Source: Icerya purchasi (taxonomy: Eukaryota; Arthropoda; Insecta; Hemiptera; Monophlebidae). From it: a stretch of DNA of 64,000 nucleotides. The stretch covers positions 299,895,756-299,959,755 of the forward strand of contig CM077115.1 in the NCBI GenBank assembly GCA_039619475.1. The letters are read 5' to 3'. Each line of letters begins with the position of its first letter. Positions within the stretch are counted from its first letter, which is position 1. Both the position numbers and the translations under genes were made by a program. This document shows, one piece after another, positions 21,654-34,605 of the stretch. The notes under the pieces are model-generated. The model made no database searches. It worked only from the letters and a program-made list of their open reading frames with translations, and was not told the origin of the DNA.

Positions 21654-24541
21654 ATGACGTCATTAATACAATTCTGCCACAAAATTATGGACAGCAGAGA
21701 TTATAAAGACTTGAAACAGAGGAAGAGGAAATAATAACGATATTTTTAACATAACGCACTTGAATATTACAAGCCTGAAACGAAACTGGGATGAATTATT
21801 AGCACACATTCATAACCAACCGTTTACGGCTATTGTGCTCACTGAGGTAAATTTAAGTGACGAGGAGTTAAAGCTGTATGAGATAGATGGATATAACAAA
21901 TACGCCCTGGGGAAGCCAAAAAACTATAACGGCGGTATATTCGTATTTGTCGCAAAAGAATGGAATTCAAAAATACTGTTTACTGAAAGTGATGCGTACG
22001 ATAATATAGCGATAGAAATTAGCTTATTTAATAAATTAAAAATTACTCTATTAGCTATTTATCGGTCACCGAGTAAGAGAATCGGCGATTTTATAAGAGG
22101 AATCGACGAGGTTTTCAAAAGGTTAGGCCGAGAAACGGAATTTATAATATGTGGCGACTTTAATATTAATCTTGAATTAAGGAATGCTGCGGCAGTGGAT
22201 TTCTTAAACATTATAGTAAAACACAAGGGGATCAGATTAATCAAGGGAACTACACGGGAGGAAATAAGGGGAAATATTCTTACCAAATCTTGTATTGATA
22301 ATATTTTTATAAAATACACAGCTGATGAAGTGGTAGCTGGGATCATAAAGACAACAATCTCAGACCACTACCCCGTTAACTACGCGTTTAAGATTAATAC
22401 GAACAAATGTATTGCAGACACAATAACAAACTATAGTTATTTAAACGAAATTGTGTTAAATGATGAAATAAAAAATTATGATTGGCAGAGCATGCATGCG
22501 AATTCAGGTACGAAGCAAATGTCAATAAACATAACAAACGCTTTCAAAAATTGTTACGAGAAATGTAGGTGTACAAAACAAACAATTGAGAAAACGAGAA
22601 ATTTCCCTAGGAATGAATGGATGAATAGGAAAATATTAAACTACATTCATATAAGAGATTTGTATTATAAAAGGTGTAAAGGGAACCATTCAAATAGGCG
22701 ATATAAAAAATTATATAAGAGATACAGAAATCTATTTTAATTCGGAAATAAGACAAGCAAAAGAAAAATATTACATACAGGAATTACTCAAAGAAGCAGG
22801 CAACGACATGAAGAAAACTTGAAGAGAATAATAAATAAAATAGTCTGCAAAAAGAAAAAAGCAATAATAGACGAGGATATACTCAGGAATTTTACTAGTT
22901 ATGACAATGCAGTTAACACATTCCTAAATTATTACTTGTCCATTACACGGAAAGTGAAACACTTATGTGATAATAAATTTATGAATACTGAAATAAATGA
23001 TGAAATCAATATATCCTTATACATTCCAAGAGCTACAGAGGATATAATAGAATCCATAATAAAAAAACTTAATCCGGATAAAGCCCAAGGATACGATGAA
23101 ATAAGGGTGAAGGATATCAGGAGACACTCGAAACTACTAACCCCATTACTAACGAGAATGATTAACTACTCTTTGAAAGAAGGAATATTTCCCAGAGAGT
23201 TAAAAATCGGTATGGTGCGACCCATTTACAAAAGTGGAGATATAAAACAGTGTGAAAACTGCAGACCGATCACATTAATTTCAGTCATAGCAAAAATAAT
23301 AGAGCAATACGTGGGGAAATATTTGAAAAATTATTTGGAGGGAAATAAGTTGATAAATAGTAATCAATTTGGTTTTAGAGAGGGAAAATCAACGATGTTA
23401 TTACTTAAAACGCTAATATCAGATATAAATAAAGGATTAGCAGTGGGTAAACAATTTCTGTTAGTTTTTTTAGACCTCACTAAGGCTTTTGACCTAGTGG
23501 ACCAAGAAATATAATTGAGGACTTAAGAAAAATGGGTGTAAAAGGGAGGTTTCTAAAATGGTTTTGGAGTTACATAAGAGGAAGAGAATTTTTAGTAAAG
23601 ATCGGGAATGAACACAGTAGAAAAGAAATAATGAATTATGGAGTTGGACAAGGGACAATACTGGCACCAATACTATTTTTAATATACACGAATTCGCTCT
23701 ACCGATATGTAAAGAATGCTAAAGTGTATGTTTATGCAGATGATATTGCACTGGTTATTGAACACTCTAATATAGAAAGGCGCACGACAAAAAATTATTA
23801 ATTAATGCTAAAAAAACTAAAGTGATGCATATAAGAACGCCAAGCCGGTTTAGAACGTTCGTTCCTAAATTAATTTTACATAATACAAAGTGTTTACATA
23901 GTAAGGAAATATGTGGTTGTGTAAAGTTAGAAAATGCAAATGAATTTAAATACCTTGGGATAACATTAGACAAAGGTCGAACATGAAGAAACCATATAGT
24001 CAACATTGCGGGTAAAGTTAGACAAGCTATTCCAGCACTATACAAATTAAAACAGGGTATGACATACAAAAGCCTAAGATTATATTTCGAAGCTGTAATA
24101 ATGTGAAGAATTAAATACGGAATCGGAATTTGGGGTGAGGCGAAAATTACAGAAATGAGGAAAATCAACAAATTGCAAAAAAAAATATTTAAAACTGGTC
24201 TTACACAACGAGAGAAAAACGCATTAGCTAACATCACTTGGAGGGCAAAAATAACGAAATGTCACCAAAAATGCTTTATATATTTACAAAAAATTACTGA
24301 GTATGCTAAACTCGAAGATAGGCAGTTACCAACTAGAACAAAAACGTACAGGACTAGAAATTGCAATAAACCTTGTTATATACAAACTAGGGGGATTAAC
24401 AGTAAAATAGACAATGTAGAGGAAGAGGTATTAATTAAATTAATGGGGAACATACCAAAAGAAATTCGTAATGAAAAAAATCTAGAGAGATGGAAAAACA
24501 AGGTTAGAATATGGTTGATAGTATGGTGTAAAGAGAAATAG
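21654..24541 (+). pseudogene. LINE-C ORF2: AP endonuclease and reverse transcriptase
   Basis: The start is probably the ATG at 21654 (MTSLIQFCHKI), by comparison with MTSLLQFCHKI at 57079; a frameshift soon follows. The endonuclease at 21760-22400 reads AIVLTEVNLS, GGIFVFVAKEWN, AIYRSPSKR, ICGDFNIN and ISDHYPVNYAF, with its catalytic motifs kept. RT motifs: KAQGYDEIRVKDI, NCRPITLISVIAKI, NQFGFREGKST, FLDLTKAFDLVD, frameshift near 23510, then GVGQGTILAPILFLIY and VYADDIALVI. A frameshift near 23800 precedes the thumb and C-terminus, which ends at 24541. There is no RNase H. Confidence 0.85.
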
Positions 24542-24940
24542 AAATATAAAAGTAATAATAATAATAATAAATAAATATATAAAAAAAAAAAAAAAAAATG
24601 GTGTCGTAATAATAGTAATAACCACATATATATTGATACTGCTAATGAGAGTGTGTTAGTTATATAAAAATTATATTGTATCATTGTATATATAAGTTAA
24701 TATATTAAGACATTATAATAAGAAGTAACAATTCAGATGGTGGTATAATTGTAACATATAATATGATAAATAATGAGAGTGTGGATTTTGTAATATAGTA
24801 TGATATAAGCTAACAATTTCTATATTGTAACATAAAGTAGCACATAAGTTGATGTTATATTAATAATTATGTTGGAAACCCACAGACGGGTACTAGCCTG
24901 TAGGACCCGCAAATTATTTAAAAATAAAAATAAAAAAAAA
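24542..24940 (+). other. LINE-C 3' UTR and tail
   Basis: AT-rich, with an internal A-run near 24585 and the paired motifs ACCCACAGACGGGTAC / GCCTGTAGGACCCGC near 24868-24905, followed by the A-rich tail. The same paired motif marks the minus-strand copy near 17090. Confidence 0.7.
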
Positions 24941-25837
24941 AAACCTAATGTGCTGAACAGGTTAAACACGGTTCAGAATTCCGCATTAAGACTAATCTCA
25001 GGCGCCAATGCACTGCAGTCCAATTGACAGCCTTCATGCAGAAACTAATGTCGTGCCACTCAAACACAGAAGGTTATTTCTGTCCCTGAAATATTACTTT
25101 AATCTGGTCTCAAATCCATCTAACTGCTCGTATCAAAAGACTTTTGCCCCGAATTATATACAGTTATACGAAAAAAAATTCCAAAAATTCCAAAGCCCCT
25201 AGGGATCGAGTGTCGGAATGCTGTTAGCAGTCTTCAATAAACGGCGACGGTCCATCTACGTACGGTTGAAATCTCTCCGTGCAGTGCCAGAAAAGGTAGA
25301 GGTCAGATTAGGAAAAACAGCCAAAATCTGAAGTCCCAACTAAAAAAAACATGTATACTCCGTCTGACAACACGAATGGGAGCAAAACTGCTCCTAGAAA
25401 CTGTACAAAGTCAAGGGAAACCTTCGGCGATGGAGCACCTCATACAGGCTGGACCGACATGAAGAAACAATATTAGCTCGCCTGCGTATAGGACGCATAA
25501 TAGCCACCTGTTTCAAAAACAACCTAAACCTATATGATGTGAAATTTGCGAAGTGCCGGTTACGGTGGAGCATCTCCTCACCTCGTGCCACAAATTTCGA
25601 CAAGAGAGAATGCTGGTTAGGCCGAAATTCCGGTGGACAATGAAGCGGCGTGTGGAAACATTTCTTAAAATTTTTGAAGCTTACCCGACTTTTTCCTTTT
25701 ATATAGTTTTGATGTACAGCAGCGTTCGTCTCCTTTCTTTCCTTCCTTCTCTTTCTTTTGTTTATTTTAATTTTTTTTTTTGTACTTTTCAGTTATTAGT
25801 CTATTACTTATAAGATGTAACTTCTCGGCATCGCAAA

Positions 25838-25857
25838 TGATATATATATATATTATA

Positions 25858-25895
<38 letters not shown>

Positions 25896-25896
25896 G
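25838..25896. repeat. (TA)n microsatellite
   Basis: Almost uninterrupted TA dinucleotides with one internal TATATTATAT and one ACATA break, just after the I-like LINE. Confidence 0.9.
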
Positions 25897-25899
25897 AAT

Positions 25900-28393
25900 A
25901 ATTTTTTTATTTTATTTTCGGAGAAGTAGCAACTTTCAAGACAGTGTGTATCCCTGACTGACCAAAATTTTTTTCGGTGTATTACTCGTTAATTAACAGA
26001 TGTAATTTAGATCCTCTAAATAAATTCACGCTTTAACACTAAAGTCACGTTAGTTATAACAAGAACCTGAGGTGTGCGATCTATTGATTTACGATAATTT
26101 TCAAAATTACCGGTTCCGCTACAATTAATGAAATTTAATTACTTTTATAATTATTTTTTTACTAAACTCATTAATGAAACCGTATTCATCACCGTTCGGT
26201 GAATAATGCTTTAAATGAAAAAAAAATTAATTTAAAAAAATTACTTTTAAAAATTAAAAGTAAATTAAGATCCGACATTTTGAAACAGAGTTTAATAAAC
26301 CTTAATTACTTGATAAAACAGGAAAGTTATCTGACTAATTATTTCCTAGGTTTCGCATTTAACATATACATATAATAGAAACGTCGGTTGTCGTTTTTAA
26401 AATGTAGATTATATTTCGGTATTAAACGCATCAAGTTTCTTAGGCGTAAATTTACGGAAAGATATTGTTCATAACTATGTAATTAACCCATTAAGCCAAT
26501 TGTTTTGAGGAAGTTGCCCCGTACATTCGGACAAAACGATAGTGGAAGAACGACCTATCGATTTATTTGATGGCCGCTAGTCTGATCAGATTAATCTGAC
26601 AGACCGATTTCAGTAAGCCTTCCGCCTTACGTTGCAACTAGATAATTCTTTTTTTCTTTTCCTATAATATTAAAAGATGATGCTCGTTTCAAGTCAGACC
26701 AAATAAAGTAAATTGTAACCTCTGCCTGTTCCGAAGTGAGCGTACATTTGTTTTACAGACGGCTTACTTGTCTAATTTACGCACCGCACGTAATCATTCT
26801 GTTTTACTTGATCCACACTGATTATTCATTTTACCCGTTTTATGTTGCCCAACTATTTCTCCGACTCTGAATTACCGTCTAAAAACAGCAAACTATTTCC
26901 TACATGAAACTGCAGAAGTTCGATATAACAAATACGTAGCCGCGTCAATCTGGTTATCGAAGAACAGAGTTTGTTGTCTTCATTTAAACTTAATTAAGAA
27001 AGCGGGTAGAGCAGACTTTGTAGAAATCACGACAGCTGTCATAAACTAAATTTGAGAAATTTCCGATACAACTTCAACGTCGAAAGCATCATCGCTTAAA
27101 TAAGTTTGTAACAAATTCAGCCGCGCTATCGTTAACTTGTTCGCCGTAATCGATAAGCCTTTGCCCGTAAGTGTACCCAACTACGATTAATTAAGCGCCG
27201 CTAATTAACCAGTTGTCAGATTGTTAGTTGGCTCACAGAAGTTTTTGAAAATCGCTGCTTTCAGCGAAATCATTCGCCAGTAATTTTTACAAACCGATTT
27301 ATACGGTAAAAAAATAAAGTGGGCTAAAAATCGTAAAATTTCAATTTACTTTTCCAATTAGTCTTTCTTACTGGAAAACTAGAAAATCGATAGAAAAAAA
27401 ACATTACCGAAACATTGTTAAGTTATGTACTTAAAACATCAACTTTGACATCGTTAAACTTTTCAGTGAAAACAAAAAAAAATCTGCCGTAAAGCGTTCT
27501 AATGTACTTTAGGAAAGGAATTTTTCTTTTTTTTTAAATTATCACCTTACGATACTTCCGTCATTTTAATTAACCTTTGCATGGTAGCCGGAAAAGAAGT
27601 AAAAACGATCTCTGATCATAAGGATCATCTCTAATGAGCAGATTGCCGTAATAAAAGGACAAGCGATCTGACTACAGCAAATGTAAGAATCATTTTTAAT
27701 ATTTACGTATTTGTTATTGGTAAGTTTATTTAATTACAGGTTTATATTTTGTTACTCCGTGTTTTATAGTTACTCTGCTGCTAAAGAGTTGGCAGCTTCA
27801 ATAACAACGCCTATCATAATCTCTAATTTTTATTTTAGTTCGAGTACTTCTACTTTTTTCCTTTCGCGGTGCTTTAGTGCCCCCTTCCATTTATTCCTTT
27901 CCCAACTTCCGTTCTCCGATTTAATAAGTTAATTTACACTCATTCATAGCTACTTACATAATATATACATGAATGTTTTCTCTAACTTATTTTCTATTAT
28001 TTCACTTTCATTCTGTAGTTTACCGTGTCAGCGGTACTATAATTTAATTAAATACGCTCATATATCACGATTTATATAAGATTAAATATATGTATTTACT
28101 ATTTATTATTGCATAGTAAGTACTGTATTTAACTCCTATTCGTAAATTCATTTTAGTTTTTCATTTATGTACTATCAGTTAATTTGGTAGATAATTTTTA
28201 GACACAGATCTTAATGATAGTACAATATAACTCGTTTATATCCGCTTTCATTTCTATAAATAGCGATATTTTTCAGATTTATAAAATACGAAATCACGTT
28301 AGTTGAAAATACCACGATAAAATTATATTAGTGCAAACATACTGTATCATATATCTAAACCACATGATTACATATAATTCGAAATAATTTTAA
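25900..28393. other. AT-rich DNA without recognisable genes
   Basis: I find no transposon motif, RNA gene or convincing ORF on either strand. It may be unique intergenic DNA or very old repeats. Confidence 0.55.
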
Positions 28394-29060
28394 ATGCATT
28401 ATAACGCTTTGAATATTCTTACATTAAATGTAAGTAATTTGCGAGCTCAATGATCTGGTACTTCTGCTGATTGAGAGTAATATAGATTATGGCATGTTAG
28501 TGTTAACTGAAACTTGGTTGACTGATGAAGAAATAATTCGGTACGGAATTCCAGGTTATATTGCTCGATCTGATTGCAGAATGTATAAAAGATCAAAAGA
28601 TGTAATGTGATATATGTTAAAGAGAGAGAGAGCTTCATAATTTCAGATATTGTTATAAAAATCCCTTCTGGGAATGACGTATGTTTTAATATAAAACTAA
28701 ACAATAATTACAATTTTTCAGTTGTGAGTATCTATCGATATTGCGATTCGCACTACTCTGAATTTTTATTCAATTTAACTGATGTTATGACACCACCTTA
28801 GGTCGAATAGTGTTAATTACAGGAGATGTAAGCATATAAACCTAATGGATAATGTTAAAAGTTTAAACTACCTAAGTATATTAAGTTCATATGGATTTAA
28901 GTCAACCTACATATCACAGGGAAAAACATTTATATTCATCCTGTTTGGATCATATTTCTGTTCGCGGTCTTATAAATGCAAGCACAAATTTAGATGCCAA
29001 TGTTAAGATTATACCATGCAGTTTTTCAGATCATTTGATTATCTTCTTCTTATAAATGCG
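28394..29060 (+). pseudogene. LINE-D endonuclease remnant
   Basis: Starts MHYNALNILTLNVSNLRAQ. Across frames it has a tryptophan-containing TETWLTDEEIIRYGIPGY, VVSIYRYCDSHYSEF, LDHISVRGLINAST and SFSDHLI, the order seen in LINE AP endonucleases. Heavily mutated. Confidence 0.65.
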
Positions 29061-29404
29061 TTAGAAAATTCTAAAAAGTTACGTAATCTTCCTAATTCTC
29101 AACGAAAAAGATCGGAATGAGTTACTAATGAGTTATTCAATCATTGTCAGAAAAAAACTCACTTTATAAATTAGTTAAAAAGTATCCGACTGGTAACTCT
29201 ATACTTCTTCAATTTAAGAGCAATTCTAAACAATTACAGAAATAATACGGATAACGAAAAGAGAATTTCGAATTTATCAATTTTACTACAGACGATGTTA
29301 GGTAAGCTATATCATCACTTACGAATATTCATACGGTTTCGACGGAATATCAATTATCCTCATAAAAGAAAATATAGAATTTTCTTATAAAACCGTTAAC
29401 ATTT

Positions 29405-30087
29405 TTGTTCGATGAATCCGTCAAATCAGGTATTTTTCCAAAAGACAATGACTTTATTAAATTCATATATTATAATAACTGCCGTGATCATGAGTCTTCG
29501 AAACGCGTCGGGTATTTAATGAAGAAATTAAATAATTGTTTTATATTGGTGTATTTAAATTTACTTACTATATCTGAAAATTTAGAGTATAGTTGTTCTG
29601 CAGTCGCTGTGTATTTTGATCTATACAAGGCGATCGATATAGTCGAGCACGATATATTGTTGAGAAATTATATTCTTGTTACAATTGGTTTCAATCATAT
29701 TTAACGCGTAGAAAAGTGATCACTAAAATAAATAAAACTTACAGCGATATTCTAATACAAAATTTGACGTGTCACATGGGAGTATACCAGGACCCATCTT
29801 ATTTTTGGTGTATTATAATGATTTATGTAATTTAAAAATATCCGGGAAAATTTACACCTACGCAGATGATACCATATTAATTGTCAGTTCACGTTTCGTA
29901 AATATTCTCCAAAACCAAATTCAGAGAGATGTAAATAAAATGCGTAATTGGATGTCCAGAAATTCTCTGAAGCTAAACAACGTTGAGAAAACGAAATACT
30001 TAATGTACAGCCATCTTCAGCAGCAAAGGTGGGATCAAATACAAATACAGTGGAAAGATAATAGTTCCATAGATAGAACGTATAATG
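29405..30087 (+). pseudogene. LINE-D reverse transcriptase remnant
   Basis: SGIFPKDNDF, YFDLYKAIDIVEHDILL (palm Asp), frameshift near 29700, then VSHGSIPGPILFLVYYNDLC and KIYTYADDTILIV with the YADD box, and MRNWMSRNSLKLNNVEKTKY. The reading frame is interrupted by the MITE at 30088. Confidence 0.75.
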
Positions 30088-30441
30088 CAGGCCCGTGCCC
30101 AGAATTTTGTAAAGCGGGCGGGTTTTGAAAATTTTCTTCACATATTTATTTTATAAATAACAATACATTTTTCACTAATATTCATACCTTTAAAAATTTC
30201 CATCATTTTAATTTAATAAAAATTACATATGTTATTGATTATACTTGTAATAAAATATTAATGAAGTACCTAAAAATATGGAGCATATATTTTTTTTTTT
30301 TCCAATGTAAGAACACCCTAAAAAATCATCAATATTTATTTTAAATTTTTGATTTTTTCCCGATTTTTGCGTATTTATGATAACTATTTTAGTTCTCATG
30401 GGGGGGGGGGGCTAAACCCACCCCCCGTGGACACGGCTCTG
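30088..30441. mobile_element. hAT MITE, copy 1 (354 bp)
   Basis: Ends CAGGCCCGTGCCCAG at the left and GTGGACACGGCTCTG at the right, with imperfect inverted repeats. The 8-bp duplication GTATAATG is perfect (30080-30087, 30442-30449). The host LINE-D frame rejoins across it. No coding capacity. G12 run near 30400. Same family as 32212-32623. Confidence 0.93.
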
Positions 30442-30529
30442 GTATAATGTGAAATATCTAGGATTATATTTGGATTACAAACTCCTATGGGGTAATTATT
30501 CAATTCAAAAGTTTTTATTTAAAGACGCC

Positions 30530-31140
30530 CGGCATCTTGGGCCTTTAATGTCTTCGAACATCACAATAATATAATAAAATACATAATTTGTTAACTTTTA
30601 AATATAACAATTAAAAATAACAAATTATCTCTCTTACTTATCCACAAAATTAAGAAAGCTAAATTATTTATTTTATGATTTAGAGCAATCCTTCACTTAC
30701 ATAACATTCTTTAATGCCCAACTACACTCTGTTCATGGCAACCTTGGAAGCTATTTATTCATATTTCAGTTAAGAAATAATCCTCACTGCCAACTTTGCG
30801 GGGAACCCATCATTGATAATATCTACCATATTATTTACACTTCTAAAAAAATGAGCGACAACCGTAGAACATGTAACGTTAACATAAATACTTCATTTGT
30901 AATAACCCTAGAAAATTCAAAAAAAACTCTCAGCTACTTTCATGACAACACATTTAGCAACATACATACACATACAGATATACATATTTTTATATATATA
31001 AACACATACGTGTAGTATTTAATTTAAATATAATTCTGTATTAACTGTGTACTTGATAAGCTAATTAAAGTACATATAATGTAACGGTGACTATGTACCA
31101 ACATCACCGTTACTTTCCCTTACAACTTAATAAATTATAA
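30530..31140 (+). mobile_element. 5'-truncated LINE 3' fragment inside LINE-D
   Basis: Reads HSVHGNLGSYLFIFQLRNNP and a zinc knuckle CQLCGEPIIDNIYHIIYTS typical of I/R1-type ORF2 C-termini (the final Cys is replaced by Ser). A 3' UTR follows. The ends are uncertain. Confidence 0.6.
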
Positions 31141-31849
31141 AAAAGAAAAATCTGTGTTTATTGCTAAGCACCCACTATACTTACACGCCATAATTTTATT
31201 ATTAACATACATTTCATAAGAACACTACAACCATTTATACACAGATTATATTAAATATACTTGCCCCACTGGTTATATCCAGAATGGGGACCCCCCCCCC
31301 CCCCACCCACCCAAAAAAAATACAACTTTGGACTCCATATTTGGCACTATATCAACTAGCACTAACTTATGGGATCATACACTGGGGAGGTGCAACAAAT
31401 TACCATCTCGCTCAAATAATTTATTTACAAAAATCCTGAGGTAAAAAACTTAACCGGGCTTACTATTCTGCTGCAGACGGAAGTTTATTGGATGTTAAAA
31501 ATCTCTTTGCCGTGCACCTACTACTTTAAAAAATAAAGAAACATTTAACATACAAAGTTGTACTAACAAGAGCATCTCTACAAGAGAAGGCAGACTTACC
31601 GGGTTTTTATAAATTCCACAGTAGAGCACAAGTGAGATATATGGGTGCTAAATTATTCAGTTCGTTGCCAGAATTTTTAAAACACAAACTCTAAAATTTT
31701 AAATTTAAACGGAACTTGTTGAATTATTTTACAACATCTACTCGACACCATTTGAATCAAAAGTCACAAACTTTGCTTAAATTTGAAGAAAGAGTAATTA
31801 ATAAACTCGAGAATATTCGACTTCTAATAGTATAAACACATAACTAAAT

Positions 31850-32211
31850 TTTCATTCGGAAACAGCTACATTTGGTCGTACATATTATGAGTAAGTAAAA
31901 ACACTGCACTATGTAACTTTGTATTATTTTTAACTTAATTGAACTTCAATAACAGCTTAATTTCATTAAAGACTGTACGAGGAATCTAAATTTATTTTAA
32001 CGTTTAGAATACGCATTTAAAGTTTAGACATGATACATTATTATTGCAATATTAAATGCAACGAAACATCACACAACTACAATTTATTTCACTTATAGTT
32101 TTAATAATACTAAAGGTCATTTTTATATAACTTTCATCATTTAATTATAATTTGTAATTAAATATAATTCAAAAAACCTACGAATTTTGTCCTTAATCAA
32201 AACCTATTAGT
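31850..32211. other. AT-rich DNA, nothing recognised
   Basis: No ORF or repeat seen. The 8 bp next to the following MITE form its left target duplication. Confidence 0.5.
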
Positions 32212-32623
32212 CAGGTTCGTGCCCAGATTTTTTTTTTTTTGGTGGGGTGAAAATTTTCTTTACATATTTATTTTATAAATAACAATACATTTTTCACTGA
32301 TATTCGTACTATTAATAATTTCCATCATTTTGATTTATATGTATTAATAATTTACATAAATGAATTACCCCGTATAGACATTAATAAAAATTACATGTGT
32401 TATTGATTATACTGGTAATAAAAAGTTTTCCCTTAAGATATTAATGAAGTACCTAAAAATATGGAGCATATTTTTTCTTTTTTCTTTTAAACGTAGGTAA
32501 AAACAACCTAAAAAATCATCAATATTTTAAATTTTTGATTTTTTTCAGATTTTTGTGTATTTATAATAACTATTTCAGTTCTCAAGGCAGGGGGGGTTAA
32601 CTCCCCCCGTGGACACGGCCTTG
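32212..32623. mobile_element. hAT MITE, copy 2 (412 bp)
   Basis: Ends CAGGTTCGTGCCCAG and GTGGACACGGCCTTG. The flanks CTATTAGT (32204-32211) and CTGTTAGT (32624-32631) are an 8-bp duplication with one mismatch. Its interior matches copy 1 over most of its length, with an extra segment near 32330-32400 that copy 1 lacks. Confidence 0.9.
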
Positions 32624-33334
32624 CTGTTAGTAATTTAAACTTTAGTGAATTACGGTGGAAGTCGTAAATACATACAAATCGATATCATATTGCGTCAATT
32701 ATCTAAATTTTCATTTCTTTATTAACAATTTTAATACTTTACTTGCGTTAACTAATTCAGCGTTATTTATCATAATTTTGAAAAATAATTATTTATAAAT
32801 ACAAGTGTTTTATTATAATTAATGGTTACATATTTATCATTTTCTTGTTTTTATTTATTTTAAATTCAAGCTTAACTTATTTGATGTATTATTATATTAG
32901 GTTACTCTATGTTATTTTATTCTTATAAAGACTTATCTCTGTTATAATTATTTATTCATATTTTTACTGTTTGCTTTTATACAGTCATATTACCTATTGT
33001 TACGATTATTATTATTAGTGTTATTAATATTATTATTATGATTTGAAGAAATACTTGATTTGATTTGTCGTGTACGGTTGTGTTGAGTTTTGCTCCCTGT
33101 TGTGTTTGCGATTATTTAGTGCCATTCAATATCATAAAGTTTAAAAATATATCATAAAGATCGTCTTAGGTATGTAACATCAATTTCAATAGTTATAATC
33201 GTTGTATATAATTGTTTAATAAATTTTTCTAAACGAGTTTAAGCTCGATAATTAGTTACGTTAAATCAGTTGATACACATCGAGCTAACGATTATTTAAT
33301 ATATAGCAGAAACAGTGTATTAACTTACTTTAAT
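32624..33334. other. AT-rich DNA; right part may be LINE-E 5' UTR
   Basis: No ORF. The 200-300 bp before the LINE-E ORF1 start are a plausible 5' UTR, but I cannot define its boundary. Confidence 0.4.
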
Positions 33335-34257
33335 ATGCCAAAGATCTATAATAAATACGCTATGGGGTTGCTGGTGAATGGTGAATATGTTACCTGCGGT
33401 GTATGCAGCGGCGAACTACACTTTGATTGCAGCAGTGTGAGTGACCGGACGTGGACTGGCATGAGGACACCAGCGAGGCAGGCTTAGCGGTGCTTAGTCT
33501 GGCCGCAAACGTTCAACAGAATCTCAGTAGCTAGGTCAATGATAGTATTAAAACAGCGGATCTGATTGCAGCTCTTAGAAGCGAAATTACCCCGTTACAC
33601 GAGAGGCTGGATCTACTGTTTAGTAAACTAAATGAAATTCAGACTATGTACGAACAGTCGCAAGCACAGTTAATTGAAACAGTCGCTGTCTGCTCAATTC
33701 GGTTAAAAGAAACAGAACACACAATTAATTCAAGCTAACTGCGAACTACAATGGCAGGTAGAACAGCCTGAGCAGCAGAGCCGTGAGAATAGCGTAATCA
33801 TTTCCAATATTCCGACTACACCGAACGAAAATATCAATCAGCTGATAATAAAAATCGGGCAAGCATCGGGTACGCAATTGTCGGAAGATGATATCGATGT
33901 ATGCCATTGGCTAAATAAGTCGCCGAAACAGTGTATATCCTAAAATTGTGTTTTGTCTATGCCGCAAACAAAAAAAGATTCCAATTACTCCGAAACTGTC
34001 GACAGAAAAGGCCTACTCTAGCAGATATCGGCTTTGATAACTCCTCGCACGTTAATCAACAGTTCTTCATATCAGAACAAATTTCGTCATCTAATTAAAA
34101 ACTGTATCAAGTGTCCAGGTCTTTAAAATCGTCTTTCAACTGGAGCTTCGTCTGGATAAAAGATGGAAAATTTTTTTCCTGGCGTAATGCAACTGTACTT
34201 ATCATCAGGATCACTTCGGTAGAGCAAATAGAAGGCTTGAAATTAGGAAAAATTTGA
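33335..34257 (+). pseudogene. LINE-E ORF1 (zinc-finger/coiled-coil/RRM type)
   Basis: The ATG at 33335 gives MPKIYNKYAMGLLVNGEYVT, followed by CGVCSGELHFDCSSVSDRTW, a PHD-like cysteine pattern. Frameshifts lead to a coiled coil region and then CELQWQVEQPEQQSRENSVI, ISNIPTTPNENI and an RRM-like block. The C-terminal domain reads LKSSFNWSFVWIKDGKFF, then TSVEQIEGLKLGKI and the stop at 34255-34257. Such PHD/coiled-coil/RRM ORF1 proteins accompany CR1-type LINEs. Dead copy. Confidence 0.72.
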
Positions 34258-34605
34258 CAACGAACTAGTCAGACATTTATTATGTTATTGTTATACGCTA
34301 ATCGATTTACGAGAGTGCGCGTATGTGTGAGAATGCATGCGAGGTCGTGTAATTGCGCATGGTTTCTTGTAGTGCATGCACTGCTGTTGGGTTTATGTTT
34401 ACTTCTATTCGTTTGTTTTCGTTTATGTTTAGCATGAGTGTCAGCATATTCTTTTCTGCCTTTTTTACTTTTTTATTTATTTTTTGTACTACTAACACTG
34501 CTAACATTTTATTTGTATATATACGTATAGTATATATAAGTGTGTATAGACGTATATATGGATGTATATGCAATCATAGGTATATTTGTATATAAATATA
34601 TACAT
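34258..34605. other. LINE-E spacer, AT/GT-rich
   Basis: No credible gene. It probably belongs to the ORF1-ORF2 spacer of LINE-E, with TATATA-rich segments near 34520-34600. Confidence 0.4.

Larger units (their letters stand above)
18425..24940 (+). mobile_element. LINE-C: near full-length CR1/Daphne/Kiri-like LINE
   Basis: About 5.0 kb excluding the hAT inside it: 5' UTR, ORF1 (coiled coil and RRM-like), spacer, ORF2 (AP endonuclease, RT, no RNase H), 3' UTR and A-rich tail. Both ORFs contain frameshifts. Two further copies lie in the window (17055-17825 minus, 56005-57540 plus). The exact clade needs an RT tree. Confidence 0.82.
18064..25900 (+). mobile_element. I-like LINE split by LINE-C
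   Basis: RT thumb sequence at about 18100-18424 reads, across frames, LSWSRHIDELKAKCRKSLNV, LKMTAHTK and YGSIMYKSAKHL. It continues after LINE-C at 24950 as LNRLNTVQNSALRLISGA and LKHRRLFLSLKYYFNL. Further on come RHEETILARLRIG and a knuckle (VPVTVEHLLTSCHKF) at 25440-25620. The 5' part is absent and no RNase H domain is recognisable. A diverged repeat of about 14 bp (CTTAATTTGTTAGA near 18412, CCTAATGTGCTGAA near 24944) may be the LINE-C target duplication. Confidence 0.72.
28394..31850 (+). mobile_element. LINE-D: decayed CR1/Jockey-like LINE with nested inserts
   Basis: A collapsed ORF2: endonuclease at 28394-29060, RT at 29400-30087, continuing after a MITE (30088-30441) as VKYLGLYLDYKLLWG. 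After an inserted LINE 3' fragment it ends with IIHWGGATNYHLAQIIYLQK and RAQVRYMGAKLFSSLPEFL at about 31320-31700. Many stops and frameshifts. No ORF1 is seen upstream. Confidence 0.7.

Noticed and set aside
27711..27932. 73-codon ORF in AT-rich DNA
   Set aside because: No family features, no context and ordinary length for chance.
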